From Cladocopium goreaui (lineage: Eukaryota; Sar; Dinophyceae; Suessiales; Symbiodiniaceae), in NCBI GenBank assembly GCA_947184155.2, contig CAMXCT020001458.1:574501-638500 (forward strand): a stretch of DNA of 64,000 bases, in the 5' to 3' direction. Shown piece by piece: positions 19,660 through 29,846 of the stretch. Positions within the stretch are counted from its first letter, which is position 1. Every line of letters starts with the position of its first letter. The notes beneath the pieces are model-generated. The model did not search any database. It saw only the letters and a program-made list of their open reading frames with translations, and was not told the DNA's origin. A program made the position numbers and the translations under genes.

Positions 19660-19822
19660 CATATGAGCCAAGAAACCGCCGCTTCCACAGAGAGTCCATC
19701 GGTCAGCACCAACAGGGCGCACGCCACTGCTGCTGATCTGTGGCGGCCCCCATTGCACACCACGACAATGGTCTTGCGGCCTCGTGAGGCAAGGTCAGTA
19801 TGGTCAGTGTTACAACCAGAGC
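19660..19822 (-). CDS. Exon with a C-x5-R loop (RapZ-C or phosphatase-like), fragment
   Basis: The minus frame reads SRGRKTIVVVCNGGRHRSAA followed by CALLVLTDGLSVEAAV. A beta strand ending in C-N-G-G-R-H-R-S recalls the GGRHRS motif of RapZ C-terminal-like proteins and the C-x5-R loop of phosphatases and rhodanese relatives. The upstream acceptor is ATTGCCAG. It may be the last exon of the minus-strand gene that reaches to 24 kb. The assignment rests on this one motif. Confidence 0.45.
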
Positions 19823-19929
19823 TGGCAATGTATGAGATCAAGCCAAAAATAAGTGCAATTGAGGCGCCGTTCTCGACGATGCCCCGCACACTGCGGAAGA
19901 GAGCCGCCCACCTTGCAGAAGCATTGTGC

Positions 19930-20411
19930 TAAGTGTAAACGTGTAAACAAACAATCACTTTTGGATCAGTGGACCAACACACAGCTATATAAATTTCCAA
20001 ACATCAGAGAATGACGGTAAAACCAAGCAAGTATGATATGTGTTCTAGTTGATAAGGTTGCATTTAAAAACAGCTTGGCTGTACATATATATATATATAT
20101 GAACAAACAACCCGGGAAGTGAAGCGGGCAAAAAAAAAAAACATCACTCAGCCAAAACAGAGGGATGACATAAAATCAAATGAGTCATGGGGCAGATTCA
20201 CATCAATGGGGTTTCGCATGTTTTCTGTTTAAAACAGTTGACAGAAAAAAAGGCTTCCATCAACAGAGTTGTACAAAATGAGCAGTCAAAAATGTAGTGC
20301 ACAAACATATGGAAACGTCAACAGTTCAACAGAGAGTTGCGAAAACCAACTCATTCTTATTGTTTCAAGTCAGTAGGAAGCGCCGGTCACCAAGACCATT
20401 CTACTGGCTAA
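19930..20411. other. AT-rich spacer
   Basis: A short TA run lies near 20085-20100 and a poly-A tract near 20131-20141. No gene is seen. Confidence 0.4.
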
Positions 20412-20455
20412 CACAAAGTGCCCCAACCGAACGTGCTTCGGTTGAGGCACTTTGT
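20412..20455. repeat. Near-perfect 19-bp stem hairpin
   Basis: ACAAAGTGCC and following bases pair with a downstream copy ending GGCACTTTGT. The stem has one mismatch and the loop is CGTGC. It could be a short inverted element or a small-RNA precursor; the sequence alone does not decide. Confidence 0.7.
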
Positions 20456-20485
20456 CGGGAATTCAAACACACCAAACAAAAAAGG

Positions 20486-21285
20486 CATGTAAAGATGGTG
20501 TAGTATATTTGAATGTTGGGCGGAATCCAGCCCTAGGCATGTAAAGATTGTGTAGTATAGTATAGTTGAATGTTGGGTGGAATCCAGCCCTAGGCATGTA
20601 AAGATTGTGTAGTATATTTGAATGTTGGGCGGAATCCAGCCCTAGGCATGTAAAGATTGTGTAGTATGTTTGAATGTTGGGCGGAATCCAGCCCTAGGCA
20701 TGTAAAGATTGTGTAGTATATTTGAACTAGGCATGTAAAGATTATGTAGTATGTTTGAATAGCCCTAGGCATGTAAAGATTGTAAAGTATATTTAAATGT
20801 TGGGCGGAATCCGGCCCTAGGCATGTAAAGGTTATGTAGTATGTTTGAATAACCCTAGGCATGTAAAGATTGTGTAGTATATTTGAATGTTGGGCGGAAT
20901 CCGGCCCTAGGCATGTAAAGATTATGTAGTATGTTTGAATAGCCCTAGGCATGTAAAGATTGTAAAGTATATTTGAATGTTGGGCGGAATCTGGCCCTAG
21001 GCATGTAAAGATTATGTAGTATGTTTGAATAACCCTAGGCATGTAAAGATTGTGTAGTATATTTGAATGTTGGGCGGAATCCGGCCCTAGGCAGGTAAAG
21101 ATTATGTAGTATGTTTGAATAACCCTAGGCATGTAAAGATTGTGTAGTATATTTGAATGTTGGGCGGAATCCGGCCCTAGGCATGTACAGATTATGTAGT
21201 ATGTTTGAATAGCCCTAGGCATGTAAAGATTGTGTAGTATATTGTGAGTAGTATATTTGAATGTTGGATGGAATCCACCCCACTA
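20486..21285. repeat. Higher-order tandem array with GGAATCC hairpins
   Basis: The base unit is CCCTAGGCATGTAAAGATT(G/A)TGTAGTAT followed by TTTGAAT. Units that carry TGTTGGGCGGAATCCGG alternate with units that do not, giving a 90-bp super-repeat through 20821, 20911, 21001 and 21091. Confidence 0.9.
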
Positions 21286-21289
21286 ATTT

Positions 21290-21430
21290 TGCTGCAGAGT
21301 AACTTCTCCAGAGGCCGATGAAAGTTGGGGTTCATGGCCAGGAACGGAATGCCCAGTCCTTCGCACTGTTGGCGGTGCGAATCGCATTCCCTTAGATGCC
21401 AGGCAACAGTCATGGGCAAAGCTGAGTATT
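21290..21430 (-). CDS. Unknown minus-strand gene, exon
   Basis: The frame reads YSALPMTVAWHLRECDSHR through GIPFLAMNPNFHRPLEKLL. It lies downstream of the exon at 21455-21612 across a short intron that starts AAG^GTAAG. Confidence 0.55.
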
Positions 21431-21454
21431 CCATACAGTACAATATAAATCTTA

Positions 21455-21612
21455 CCTTCGCTTCCATCTGGAGAACCACAGCAAGGGAAACTGTCAAGCC
21501 AAGGCACTCTCTGTTCTGGCAGTTGATGATGGCGATCTTCCTCTGCAGCTTCTGCGGGATCTTCGCCAAGTCGAACCGCCCACCAACGACCAGCCAGTCC
21601 TTCAGCTCCGTC
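21455..21612 (-). CDS. Unknown minus-strand gene, exon
   Basis: The frame reads TELKDWLVVGGRFDLAKI through LQRKIAIINCQNRECLGL to LAVVLQMEAK, followed by a GTAAG donor. No family is recognised. Confidence 0.6.
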
Positions 21613-21699
21613 CTAAGGAAAAAACACACAAAAGATATCATGCAGAAGCTGCAATGTAGCAATCCCATGGCATATGGCATATGGCATTTGGCATATGAA

Positions 21700-21782
21700 A
21701 CACTCCAAGGATCAATGGCTTGCCGAACTTGAGGTCGTAGATGGCATTCCATTCGGGGCACCCCTTGGCCGGCATTGCCTGC
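21700..21782 (-). CDS. Unknown minus-strand gene, short exon
   Basis: The minus frame reads MPAKGCPEWNAIYDLKFGKP and ends near LILGVF. It is flanked by AT-rich intron sequence. Confidence 0.5.
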
Positions 21783-21944
21783 AACCATTGGATGTATAGA
21801 AACATCACGATTTGATTCCCAACGGAACGTACTCTGAAGTTTGAAAGCCGCTCATACCTTTGCTTTCTTCCATACTATCTATCAACTAGCAGACTAGCAT
21901 TAGCAAGTCAACGAAAAAACACATTTGAAAACAATCTTGTAAAC

Positions 21945-22010
21945 TCTTCTCCATTTGAACCCGGCCTTCGACTGGATGACCTTCTGCTTTTTCGCAGGCT
22001 GGTCCTGCAA
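21945..22010 (-). CDS. Unknown minus-strand gene, short basic exon
   Basis: The minus frame reads LQDQPAKKQKVIQSKAGF and KWRR. It is short but consistent with the strand and spacing of its neighbours. Confidence 0.4.
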
Positions 22011-22059
22011 CCGGTGATCAACACTGCCTATTCCATTGGTCATGAAATATTTTCCTTGC

Positions 22060-23640
22060 CTCAGCTTCGGAGTCGGAGCTGTCGGCGGCAGCAGCGCTTG
22101 ATGATGCCTCCAGCAGAAACACAAAAAAAGAATTCGTTGAAGAAATGCAACAACACAGCACCTTCGATCTTTTCGGCGGTGCTGCTGCGCTTGACTCCTC
22201 CAGCAGAAACACCAAAAAAGAACATGTTTGAAGAAATGCAACAACACAGCACCTTGGGTCTCGATGGCATTGATGGTGCCTCCAGCAGGCAGACAAAATA
22301 AATTGTTTGTAGAACTGTAGAACTGCACCAGTGTAACAACACTAACACAGCACCTTGGATGCACATGGAGCTGCTGCAGCGCTTGATGCCTCCAGCAGAA
22401 AGACAGGAAAAAACATGTTTAAAAAAATGCAGCAACACAGTCACAGCACCTTGGCGGTCGCTGATGCCACTGGTGACGCCGCCTCCAGCAGAAACACAAC
22501 CAAAAAAGGAATTGTTTGAAGAAATGCGGCAACACAGCACCTTGAAGGCCCGTGGCGTAGTGCCCTCTGCCTCCAGCAGAAAGACAGAAAAACATGTTTG
22601 AAAAAATGCAGCAACGCAGTCACAGCACCTTGGCGGTCGGTGGTGCCACTGGTGACGCCGCCTCCAGCAGAAACACAACCAAAAAAGGAATTGTTTGAAG
22701 AAATGCGGCAACACAGCACCTTGGGTTCCTGAGTAGCGCCCAATGCCTCCAGCAGAAACACAAAAAAGAATTGTTAGATAGTGTTAGAAGACATGCAGCA
22801 ACGCAGCACCTCGGCAGTCGTTGCTGGAGATGCTTTAGCCACCCTCGCCGCCTCCAGCAGAAACACAACCAAAAAAGGAATTGTTGGAAAAATGCGGCAA
22901 CACAGCACGTTTGAAGAAATGCAGCAACACGGCACCTTGGCAGTCGTCGCTAGAGGTGCTTTAGCCGCCTCCAGCAGAAACACAACCAAAAAAGGAATTG
23001 TTGGAAAAATGCGGCAACACAGCACGTTTGAAGAAATGCAGCAACACGGCACCTTGGCAGTCCTCGCTGGAGGTGCTTTAGCCGCCTCCAGCAGAAACAC
23101 AAAAAGAGAATTGTTAGATGGGTATGTTTCAAAAACTGGCTGCCTCAAAAGAGTCACCCGCCAGTAGAGCCCGGGAGACCCGAGAAGCTTCCGCGGGTGA
23201 CTTTTTTTTGGGCATATGGGGCACCCCCTTTTTGAGACACCCCCAGATAGTGTTAGAAGAAATGCAGCAACGCAGCACCTCGGATGCGACTGGAGGTGGT
23301 GCTGCCTCCGGCACAACACAGACATCTGGAAGTTAAAGAAAATGGTAAACTGAAAACAAATCGGTTTGCTTTGATCTTACATACATTAAACTCGAAACAA
23401 CACAGCGCCTTGGCGGATGATGGCGGATGTGATGATGGCGGTGACGTTGCAGCCTCCAGCAGAAACTCTTGAATCCCAAATAATTGACATAAAAAACTGT
23501 TTGATCATAAAACATGCGGCAACATACAACAGCACCTGGTGGGCAGGCGCTGCAGCGGCCATCGGATGTGCTGCAGCCTCCAGAATCCAGAGTTTATGAA
23601 ATAAAAATTGTTCGACCAACAAAATGCAGAGCACAAAACG
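22060..23640 (-). CDS. Run of at least 11 mini-exons separated by nearly identical short introns
   Basis: On the minus strand an intron of about 58-65 bp starts AAG^GTGCTG, continues TTGCTGCATTTCTTCAAACA and a T-rich tract, and ends TTTCTGCTGGAG. It recurs some 13 times. Between introns are segments of 30-50 bases, most readable in phase 0: AASPVASATAK, AEGTTPRAFK, ALGATQEPK, ARVAKASPATTAE, AAKAPLATTAK, APSMPSRPK, SSSAAAADSSDSEAEAR. Joined, they would form an Ala/Ser/Pro/Lys-rich disordered linker. Introns are more alike than exons. The outer limits and the exact number of exons are estimates, and whether all are spliced is not known. Confidence 0.5.
23122..23245 (+). repeat. Fold-back element containing the MFQKLAAS coding motif
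   Basis: GTTTCAAAAA and GAGTCACCCGC near 23126-23163 pair with GCGGGTGACTTTT and TTTTTGAGAC near 23191-23241. The left arm reads MFQKLAASKESP from ATG 23122 and is close at DNA level to the 5' end of the gene at 2822 (ATGTTTCA, then AACTGGC against AGCTGGC). Confidence 0.7.
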
Positions 23641-23825
23641 GCACCTGTGATGGCATCCCGGGCATCATCATCCCACCCTGGCCAGCTTGAGTTTGAAAGA
23701 GAAAATGTTCAAGACTGAAAAATCATCATTGCAAACTGCAAAACATAGCGCCTGCTGCATCACGTTCATCATCATCATTTGCATCGCCATCATCGATTGC
23801 ATTGCCTGCCAAGGTCAAAACTGGT

Positions 23826-23958
23826 AAATGTCCACTTGGGTTGGTTAACCAAAAAAGCCCCCCACAAGTCCCCAAAAAACAGTGTTTTCCCTTTAGTTTA
23901 TGAAAGATTTTGGGACTTGTGGGGGGCTTTTTGGGGTGACCAACCCAAGTGGAAAATT
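23826..23958. mobile_element. MITE-like inverted-repeat element, family F copy 2
   Basis: It is the same design as 19484-19616: CCACTTGGGTTGG and AAGCCCCCCACAAGTC on the left, and the inverted sequence ending GTGGAAAATT on the right. Confidence 0.85.
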
Positions 23959-24779
23959 AGGAAGCGCACCTGGGCAGCGTTCGCCACTTGAGTGGATGCT
24001 TGCGTCAACTGCAGTGGGAATAATTCCGTCAAAGAAAAGTTACAGGAGGTATTTTAAGAAACAAAGCACCAAAGCCGAGAGTAAAATTTGAGCCCGTGAC
24101 AGCAGCAGCTGTAGCTTCAGCTTGAAGCTGCTGCGCCGATGGTTGCGCCTGCAGTCACCACAAAATCTAAAATGTGTATGCAAAAAAGACTTTGCGCGTT
24201 CCACATAGTTGTTGCAAGATTTTGCCAAGCCACCCAGCTCCCACTTTCCTCCCTGCTCCTCCTCCTCTCTTCATCCTAAGTTGCATCAACTAAACATATC
24301 AGGTTTGGTTGACAGCAGCCACAATGTAATCCAAGATGCTCTCTTTTGTTTCTTCTCACTTCGGTGCGGCTTTGGCGCCATGGCTACGGCAATGGTGTTG
24401 CATTAATTAGATGTAATGAATGTGTTAGATGTTGATGTGTTTTGAGCAGTATGCAGCAATTAGGTGTAGCTGATGTGTTTGTGCGGGGTCTAAGGAGTTG
24501 ATGTGTTTGTCGAATGTAGTTTGGCAAGGTCTTAGTAAAGGGTTCCTCTTTCTTCTTGGATTTGTGTTGCAGGATTGGCTGCTTTTTTGGAAGCGTTTAG
24601 GTTAAGTTTGCATAATTGATGTACAATGTAAGCAATTCGCCAGAAAAACGTTCATGCATGCTCTCCATTGAGCCTGAATTAGAGGTATTCAAGTGCATGA
24701 CAGTGAAGAAGAAGACGCTGTCATGCATCAAAATTAAAAGAAGAAGACGCTGTCATGCTTCAATAATGTGAGCTCTGTT
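23959..24779. other. Mostly intronic or intergenic sequence
   Basis: One small minus-strand exon candidate reads ATIGAAASS near 24115-24140. From 24400 on I see only AT-rich sequence and a short duplicated GAAGAAGACGCTGTCATGC segment near 24707 and 24740. Confidence 0.4.
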
Positions 24780-24970
24780 CTAAACATTGAGGCTCCAAGC
24801 ATTGCAGGCCTTGCAGGCTTGCTCCGTGGACAGGCCTTGTTGCAAGTCGACAACGACAGGGCAATCCAACATGTTTTGTTGAAAGATTTCAGGCACAGTG
24901 TTTCCAATATCTTGCAGTAGAACATCAATCTTGAAAATCCAATCTTTAATAGTTTCCCCGTTGGTCTCAC
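24780..24970 (-). CDS. Last exon of an unknown minus-strand gene
   Basis: The frame reads GETIKDWIFKIDVLLQDIGN, then FQQNMLDCPVVVDLQQGL and EQACKACNAWSLNV before a stop at the left. The composition is clearly protein-like. Upstream exons would lie to the right, within or beyond the tandem array. Confidence 0.5.
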
Positions 24971-25078
24971 ACCACAAGAAAGAAAAATGGCAGTGCTTGT
25001 TTTTGTTTTTCTTGAGGAATGGCAAACCAACCGAAAAATTACAACCCATCTTCCAAATGACAAAAGTTATGAAAATCT

Positions 25079-27310
25079 GAGCCAAGCACCATGGGCTACC
25101 CTGCTACCAAGTGTCGGAGTCCAGACACTGGTGTTGTACATGAACCCAGTGCCGGTATTTCCAGGCAGGGGTTTACCTTAGCCCCTTAGTGAGGCCGGAG
25201 GCCAGGCCAGCACAAGATCAAATTTATTTCACCTGGAAGGACCATCATGTCACAAACTATTACTGTAGATGATGAATGTAAATAGTACATAGGTTTATTT
25301 GTTGAAGCCTTCAAATCACCAAAGTCACTAACAAGAGCATGAGAAGAGCAATCAAGAAGAAGTTTAAACACAATGCATGTCAGAACGGGATTTCATGTTT
25401 AACCACGCCAAGGCATGTTATTCAAAAGTGCAACTTTTCAGAGCGACAGCACTGCTAAGATATAAGCAATGCACAGAACTTCCAATGAATATCATCAGCA
25501 TTGAATTGAAAGTTCACAATCTTGACAAAAAACAAAATTAAGCCAAGCACCATGGGCTACCCTGCTACCAAGTGTCGGAATCCAGACACTGGCATGTAGA
25601 CCTGTTGATGTTACCAGTGTCGGAGTCCAGACACTGGTGTTGTACATGAACCCAGTGCCGGTATTTCCAGGCATGTGTTTACCTTAGCCCCTTAGTGAGG
25701 CCGGAGGCCAGGCCAGCACAAGATCAAATTTATTTCACCTGGAAGGACCATCATGTCACAAACTATTACTGTAGATGATGAATGTAAATAGTACATAGGT
25801 TTATTTGTTGAAGCCTTCAAATCACCAAAGTCACTAACAAGAGCATGAGAAGAGCAATCAAGAAGAAGTTTAAAAGCAATGCATGTCAGAACGGGTTTTC
25901 ATTTTTAACCACGCCAAGGCATGTTATTTCAAAAGTGCAACTTTTCAGAGCGACAGCACTGCTAAGATATCAATGCACAGAACTTCCAATGAACATCATC
26001 AGCATTGAAAGTTCACAATCTTGACAATTAAGCCAAGCACCATGGGCTACCCTGCTACCAAGTGTCGGAATCCAGACACTGGCATGTAGACCTGTTGATG
26101 TTACCAGTGTCGGAGTCCAGACACTGGTACCGTCCTTGAACCCAGTGCCGGCATTTCCAGACACGGGTTTACCTTAGCCCCTTAGTGAGGCCGGAGTCCA
26201 GGCCAGCACAAGATCAAATTTGGCTGCAGTGCGCTACAAATCATGTTCTGTCAGAACTGTCATAAACCAAAGCAGTAGAAGAAGCAAAAAGAAGTTTTAA
26301 TGCAGTGCGCTTTACAGTGTTTTTCTTCCAGCACCAAGTCAAGGTATGTTGTTTCAAACTTGCAATTTTTCAGAGCAACAGCACTGCTTTTGAGGAAAGC
26401 ACCAAAAAATGCAAGCAATGCACAGGGCTTCCATTGAAAACATGCATCCATGTTTCCATACATCTCGAAATGTAAATCCAATCTTGAAAGTCTGAAACAG
26501 AGATAAAAGCAATCAATGAACATCAACATTGACGGTTCAATTCTGAACATGCGAAAAAAACTAAGCCAAGCACCATGGGCTACCCTGCTACCAAGTGTCG
26601 GAATCCAGACACTGGCATATAGACCATCACGATGGTTACCAAGTGTCGGAGTCCAGACACTGGTGTTGTACATGAACCCAGTGCCGGCATTTCCAGACAC
26701 GGGATTACCTTAGCCCCTTAGTGAGGCCGGAGGCCAGGCCAGCACAAGATCAAATTTGGCTGCAGTGCGCTACAAATGATTTGCTGTCATAAACCATAAT
26801 AGCAGGAGAAGAGCAAGCAAAAAGAAGTTTTAATGCAGTGCACTGTACAAGTTTTTTCTTCCAGGACCAAGTCAAGGTATGTTGTTTCAAATTTGGAGTT
26901 TTTCAGAGCAACAGCACTGCTTTGAGGAAAGCACCAAAAAATGCAAGCAATGCACAGAGCTTCCATTGAACACATGCATGCATGCTTCCATACATTTCAA
27001 AATTGTAAATCCAATCTTGAAAATCTGAAACAGAGATAAAAGCAATCAATGAACATCAACATTGACGGTTCAATTCTGAACATGCGAAAAAAACTAAGCC
27101 AAGCACCATGGGCTACCCGGCTACCAAGTGTCGGAATCCAGACACTGGCATATAGACCGTCACGATGGTTACCAAGTGTCGGAGTCCAGACACTGGTGTT
27201 GTACATGAACCCAGTGCCGGTATTTCCAGGCATGGGTTTACCTTAGCCCCTTAGTGAATGGTCCCGGAAACCACGGACCAAAGGCCGGAGGCCAGGCCAA
27301 ATTGGTTGCA
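25079..27310. repeat. Tandem array of five units of 463-533 bp with AGTGTC-GGA(A/G)TCC-A-GACACT hairpins
   Basis: Units begin AGCCAAGCACCATGGGCTAC at about 25079, 25542, 26032, 26564 and 27097. Most contain two hairpins: AGTGTCGGAATCCAGACACT and AGTGTCGGAGTCCAGACACT. The unit also holds CCTTAGCCCCTTAGTGAGGC. The last unit is cut near 27310. Confidence 0.9.
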
Positions 27311-27324
27311 GCGCGTTGCATGAT

Positions 27325-27375
27325 GATATATATATATATGTGTGTATATGTATATTTACATATATATATACATGA
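27325..27375. repeat. TATA/TGTA microsatellite
   Basis: It is a short run of alternating TA, TGTA and TTTACA units following the truncated fifth array unit. Confidence 0.8.
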
Positions 27376-27589
27376 AGATTTTAATACTGTCAGAATCATC
27401 ATAGTCAGTATCTAGTAGGTGATGAGTGTTGTTTTTTTATTCAATACCTATTTGTTCATTTATTGAAGTGGCCAAATCCTCAAAATAAATCAATCTGCTG
27501 CACTTGGATCACACAACTAAAGCCCCGGGCAATACATCAAATCGTTGAAAGACCTGGCAAAGACTCCTGGCGCAAGCTGGCATCAATGA

Positions 27590-28315
27590 AAGATTCCTCA
27601 CGGCCCCCATGGGCGGAATCCAGACCATGGGGGCCAGCTCTCAAGAAAAAAATGCAAAAAACTGCAATAGATCAAAGGTGTCAAAAGTAAGGTTGGTGTG
27701 TGTTGAGCGCCAGGCAAACTAAGAACCCATGGGCCCTGATGCAACCTGGCAACAATGAAAGATTCCTCAGTGCCCCCATGGCCAGAATCCGGACCATACG
27801 GGAGCTCCAGTCCATTGGAAAGAGATGGAAACTTGCAATAAATTAAAACATGTTAGAAGTAGTAAGGCTGGGATGTATTGAGTTCGAGGCTAATGAAGAA
27901 GTCTTGACACAACCTGGCAACAATGAAAGAGTCCTCAGTGCCCCCATGGCCGGAATCCAGACCATAGGGGAGCTCCAGTCCATTGGAAAGATATGGAAAA
28001 TTAAAACATGTTAGAAGTAGTAAGGCTGGGATGCATTGAGTTCGAGGCTAATGAAGACGTCTTGACACAACCTGGCAACAATGAAAGATTCCTCAGTGCC
28101 CCCATGGCCGGAATCCAGGCCATAGGGGAGCTCCAGTCCATCGGAAAGAGATGGATAAAATTGCATTAGATGAAACATGTTAGAACCAAAGGTTGACATG
28201 TGTTGAGTTCGAGGCTGACGAAGTTCCCAAGAATGAATCCTGATGCAAGGTGGCAACAACGAAGGATTCCTCAGTGCCCCCATGGCCGGAATCCAGACCA
28301 TAGGGGAAATTATTC
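27590..28315. repeat. Tandem array of about 155-178 bp with CCATGGCC-GGAATCC-A-G(A/G)CCAT hairpins
   Basis: Five units have hairpins near 27609, 27773, 27947, 28101 and 28279. The unit carries CTGGCAACAATGAAAGA, then CCCCCATGGCCGGAATCC and a GGGGAGCTCCAGTCCAT segment. Confidence 0.9.
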
Positions 28316-28899
28316 AAGCTGAACATGTTCCTTGGAAACGGCTGAATATTTTTCAAATAAATTTGATGATGTCTCTATGAACATGTTCCCATTCAGATTC
28401 CTTGGGACTGGTGGTGAAAACGAATTCTTTTTCCTCAACTGCGCCATGTGCAAGGACTCCACCTGCTCCTGGGTTGTTGGATGCCTAGAATTTTCCTGGT
28501 GCCAAGGGAGATTTGAAAAGACAGCCTTTGCGACACGGTTGCCCTTTTTGGGACGCCCTGCCCCCCCCCAAGAACATGGGCGCTCTCACCTTGAATAAAA
28601 AAATATAAGACATTGAAAAACAAGACCACAGCACTACAGGCATATTAAATATCAATTCCAGTTGCAAATGGGTTGAAACTATCCAAACCACTGTCTGCAT
28701 GCAACGGTTTAAAAAAAGGCCGTGTTTTGTTTCCATTATTCATGGTTTCAGTTCAAAATAAAATCGTTTATGTCCATTTATCGCTGGCAATGTTTGCAAC
28801 ATATTGCTTGAAAATAGAATTCAAACAAGTGCATAGATATGGAGATATAAAAACATTGTTTATATAATGAGTTAGACATGAATTCAATAAACATAGGTA
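28316..28899. other. Spacer, possible plus-strand exon fragment
   Basis: The frame 28332-28598 contains NEFFFLNCAMCKDSTCSWVV, a Cys-rich stretch that may be coding, but no splice sites can be fixed. The rest is AT-rich. Confidence 0.3.
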
Positions 28900-29570
28900 T
28901 TTTATAAATCTTAAATATATATATATATACAAATACATGCAAGTATTAAGATATATGTATACATATATGTTTGTGTGCGTTTCTATATATATATATGTAC
29001 ATATGTATGTATATATACATATATACATATATACACATATACAAATACACATATATATACATACTACATATATACATATTTACATATATACAGAAATACA
29101 AATTATACACATACATATGTGCATATATACATAATACATATATACACAGATACACACATATATCTAATATATATATATATATGTAAATGTATATATATAT
29201 GTATATATTTCTTTATGTATTTATGCATATATATATATTATGTAAGTATATATATATATATTATGTATGTATATATATATGCATGTGTATGTAAAAATTA
29301 AGTATATATATATTTATACACACATTCAAACTATATATATATGTGTATATATAGACATGTGTATGTATATAAACTCTTTTATATATTTATTTTTATATGG
29401 TTCTATATAGGCATATGTATTAAAATTATTTATAAATATTTAGCAAACATATTTCAAAATAATTGTATATTTGTGATTATTTACATGTATACATTTAGAT
29501 ATATATGTATATATATATATAGAATATTTATGTGTATATATGTATTTAATATATATATATAGAGTTATGT
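28900..29570. repeat. AT-rich microsatellite block (TATA, ATAC, TGTA)
   Basis: It consists of dense TATATA, ACATATAC and GTATATAT units. Open frames on both strands encode only Ile/Tyr/Thr-rich low complexity and are not genes. Confidence 0.95.
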
Positions 29571-29846
29571 TTGTATTTTTACATAAACATACTTGTACGA
29601 ATTTTAACTTGCAGACATCAATATAATAAGCAAATAAGAACATGTAATATCAACATAGGCAATGTCAACATGAAACATTCAAACCCAAATATAGAGCAGA
29701 ATGAGTCAACAGATTTTATGCCAGTGCGCGCAGCTTTGCTCAAGCCCAATATGTCAGAAAAGTGGGTCAAGAGATTTTATGCCAATCTATCCAAAACCAG
29801 CAGCCCAAATCCAATGAAAAAGGCCCATTTCCCACGAAATTGACTT

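Noticed and set aside
20590-21222. A 210-codon minus-strand frame of NLYMPR and IIFTCLG repeats
   Set aside because: It is the tandem array at 20486-21285 read in one frame.
28937-29643. Several Ile/Tyr-rich open frames on both strands
   Set aside because: They are low-complexity translations of AT microsatellites.
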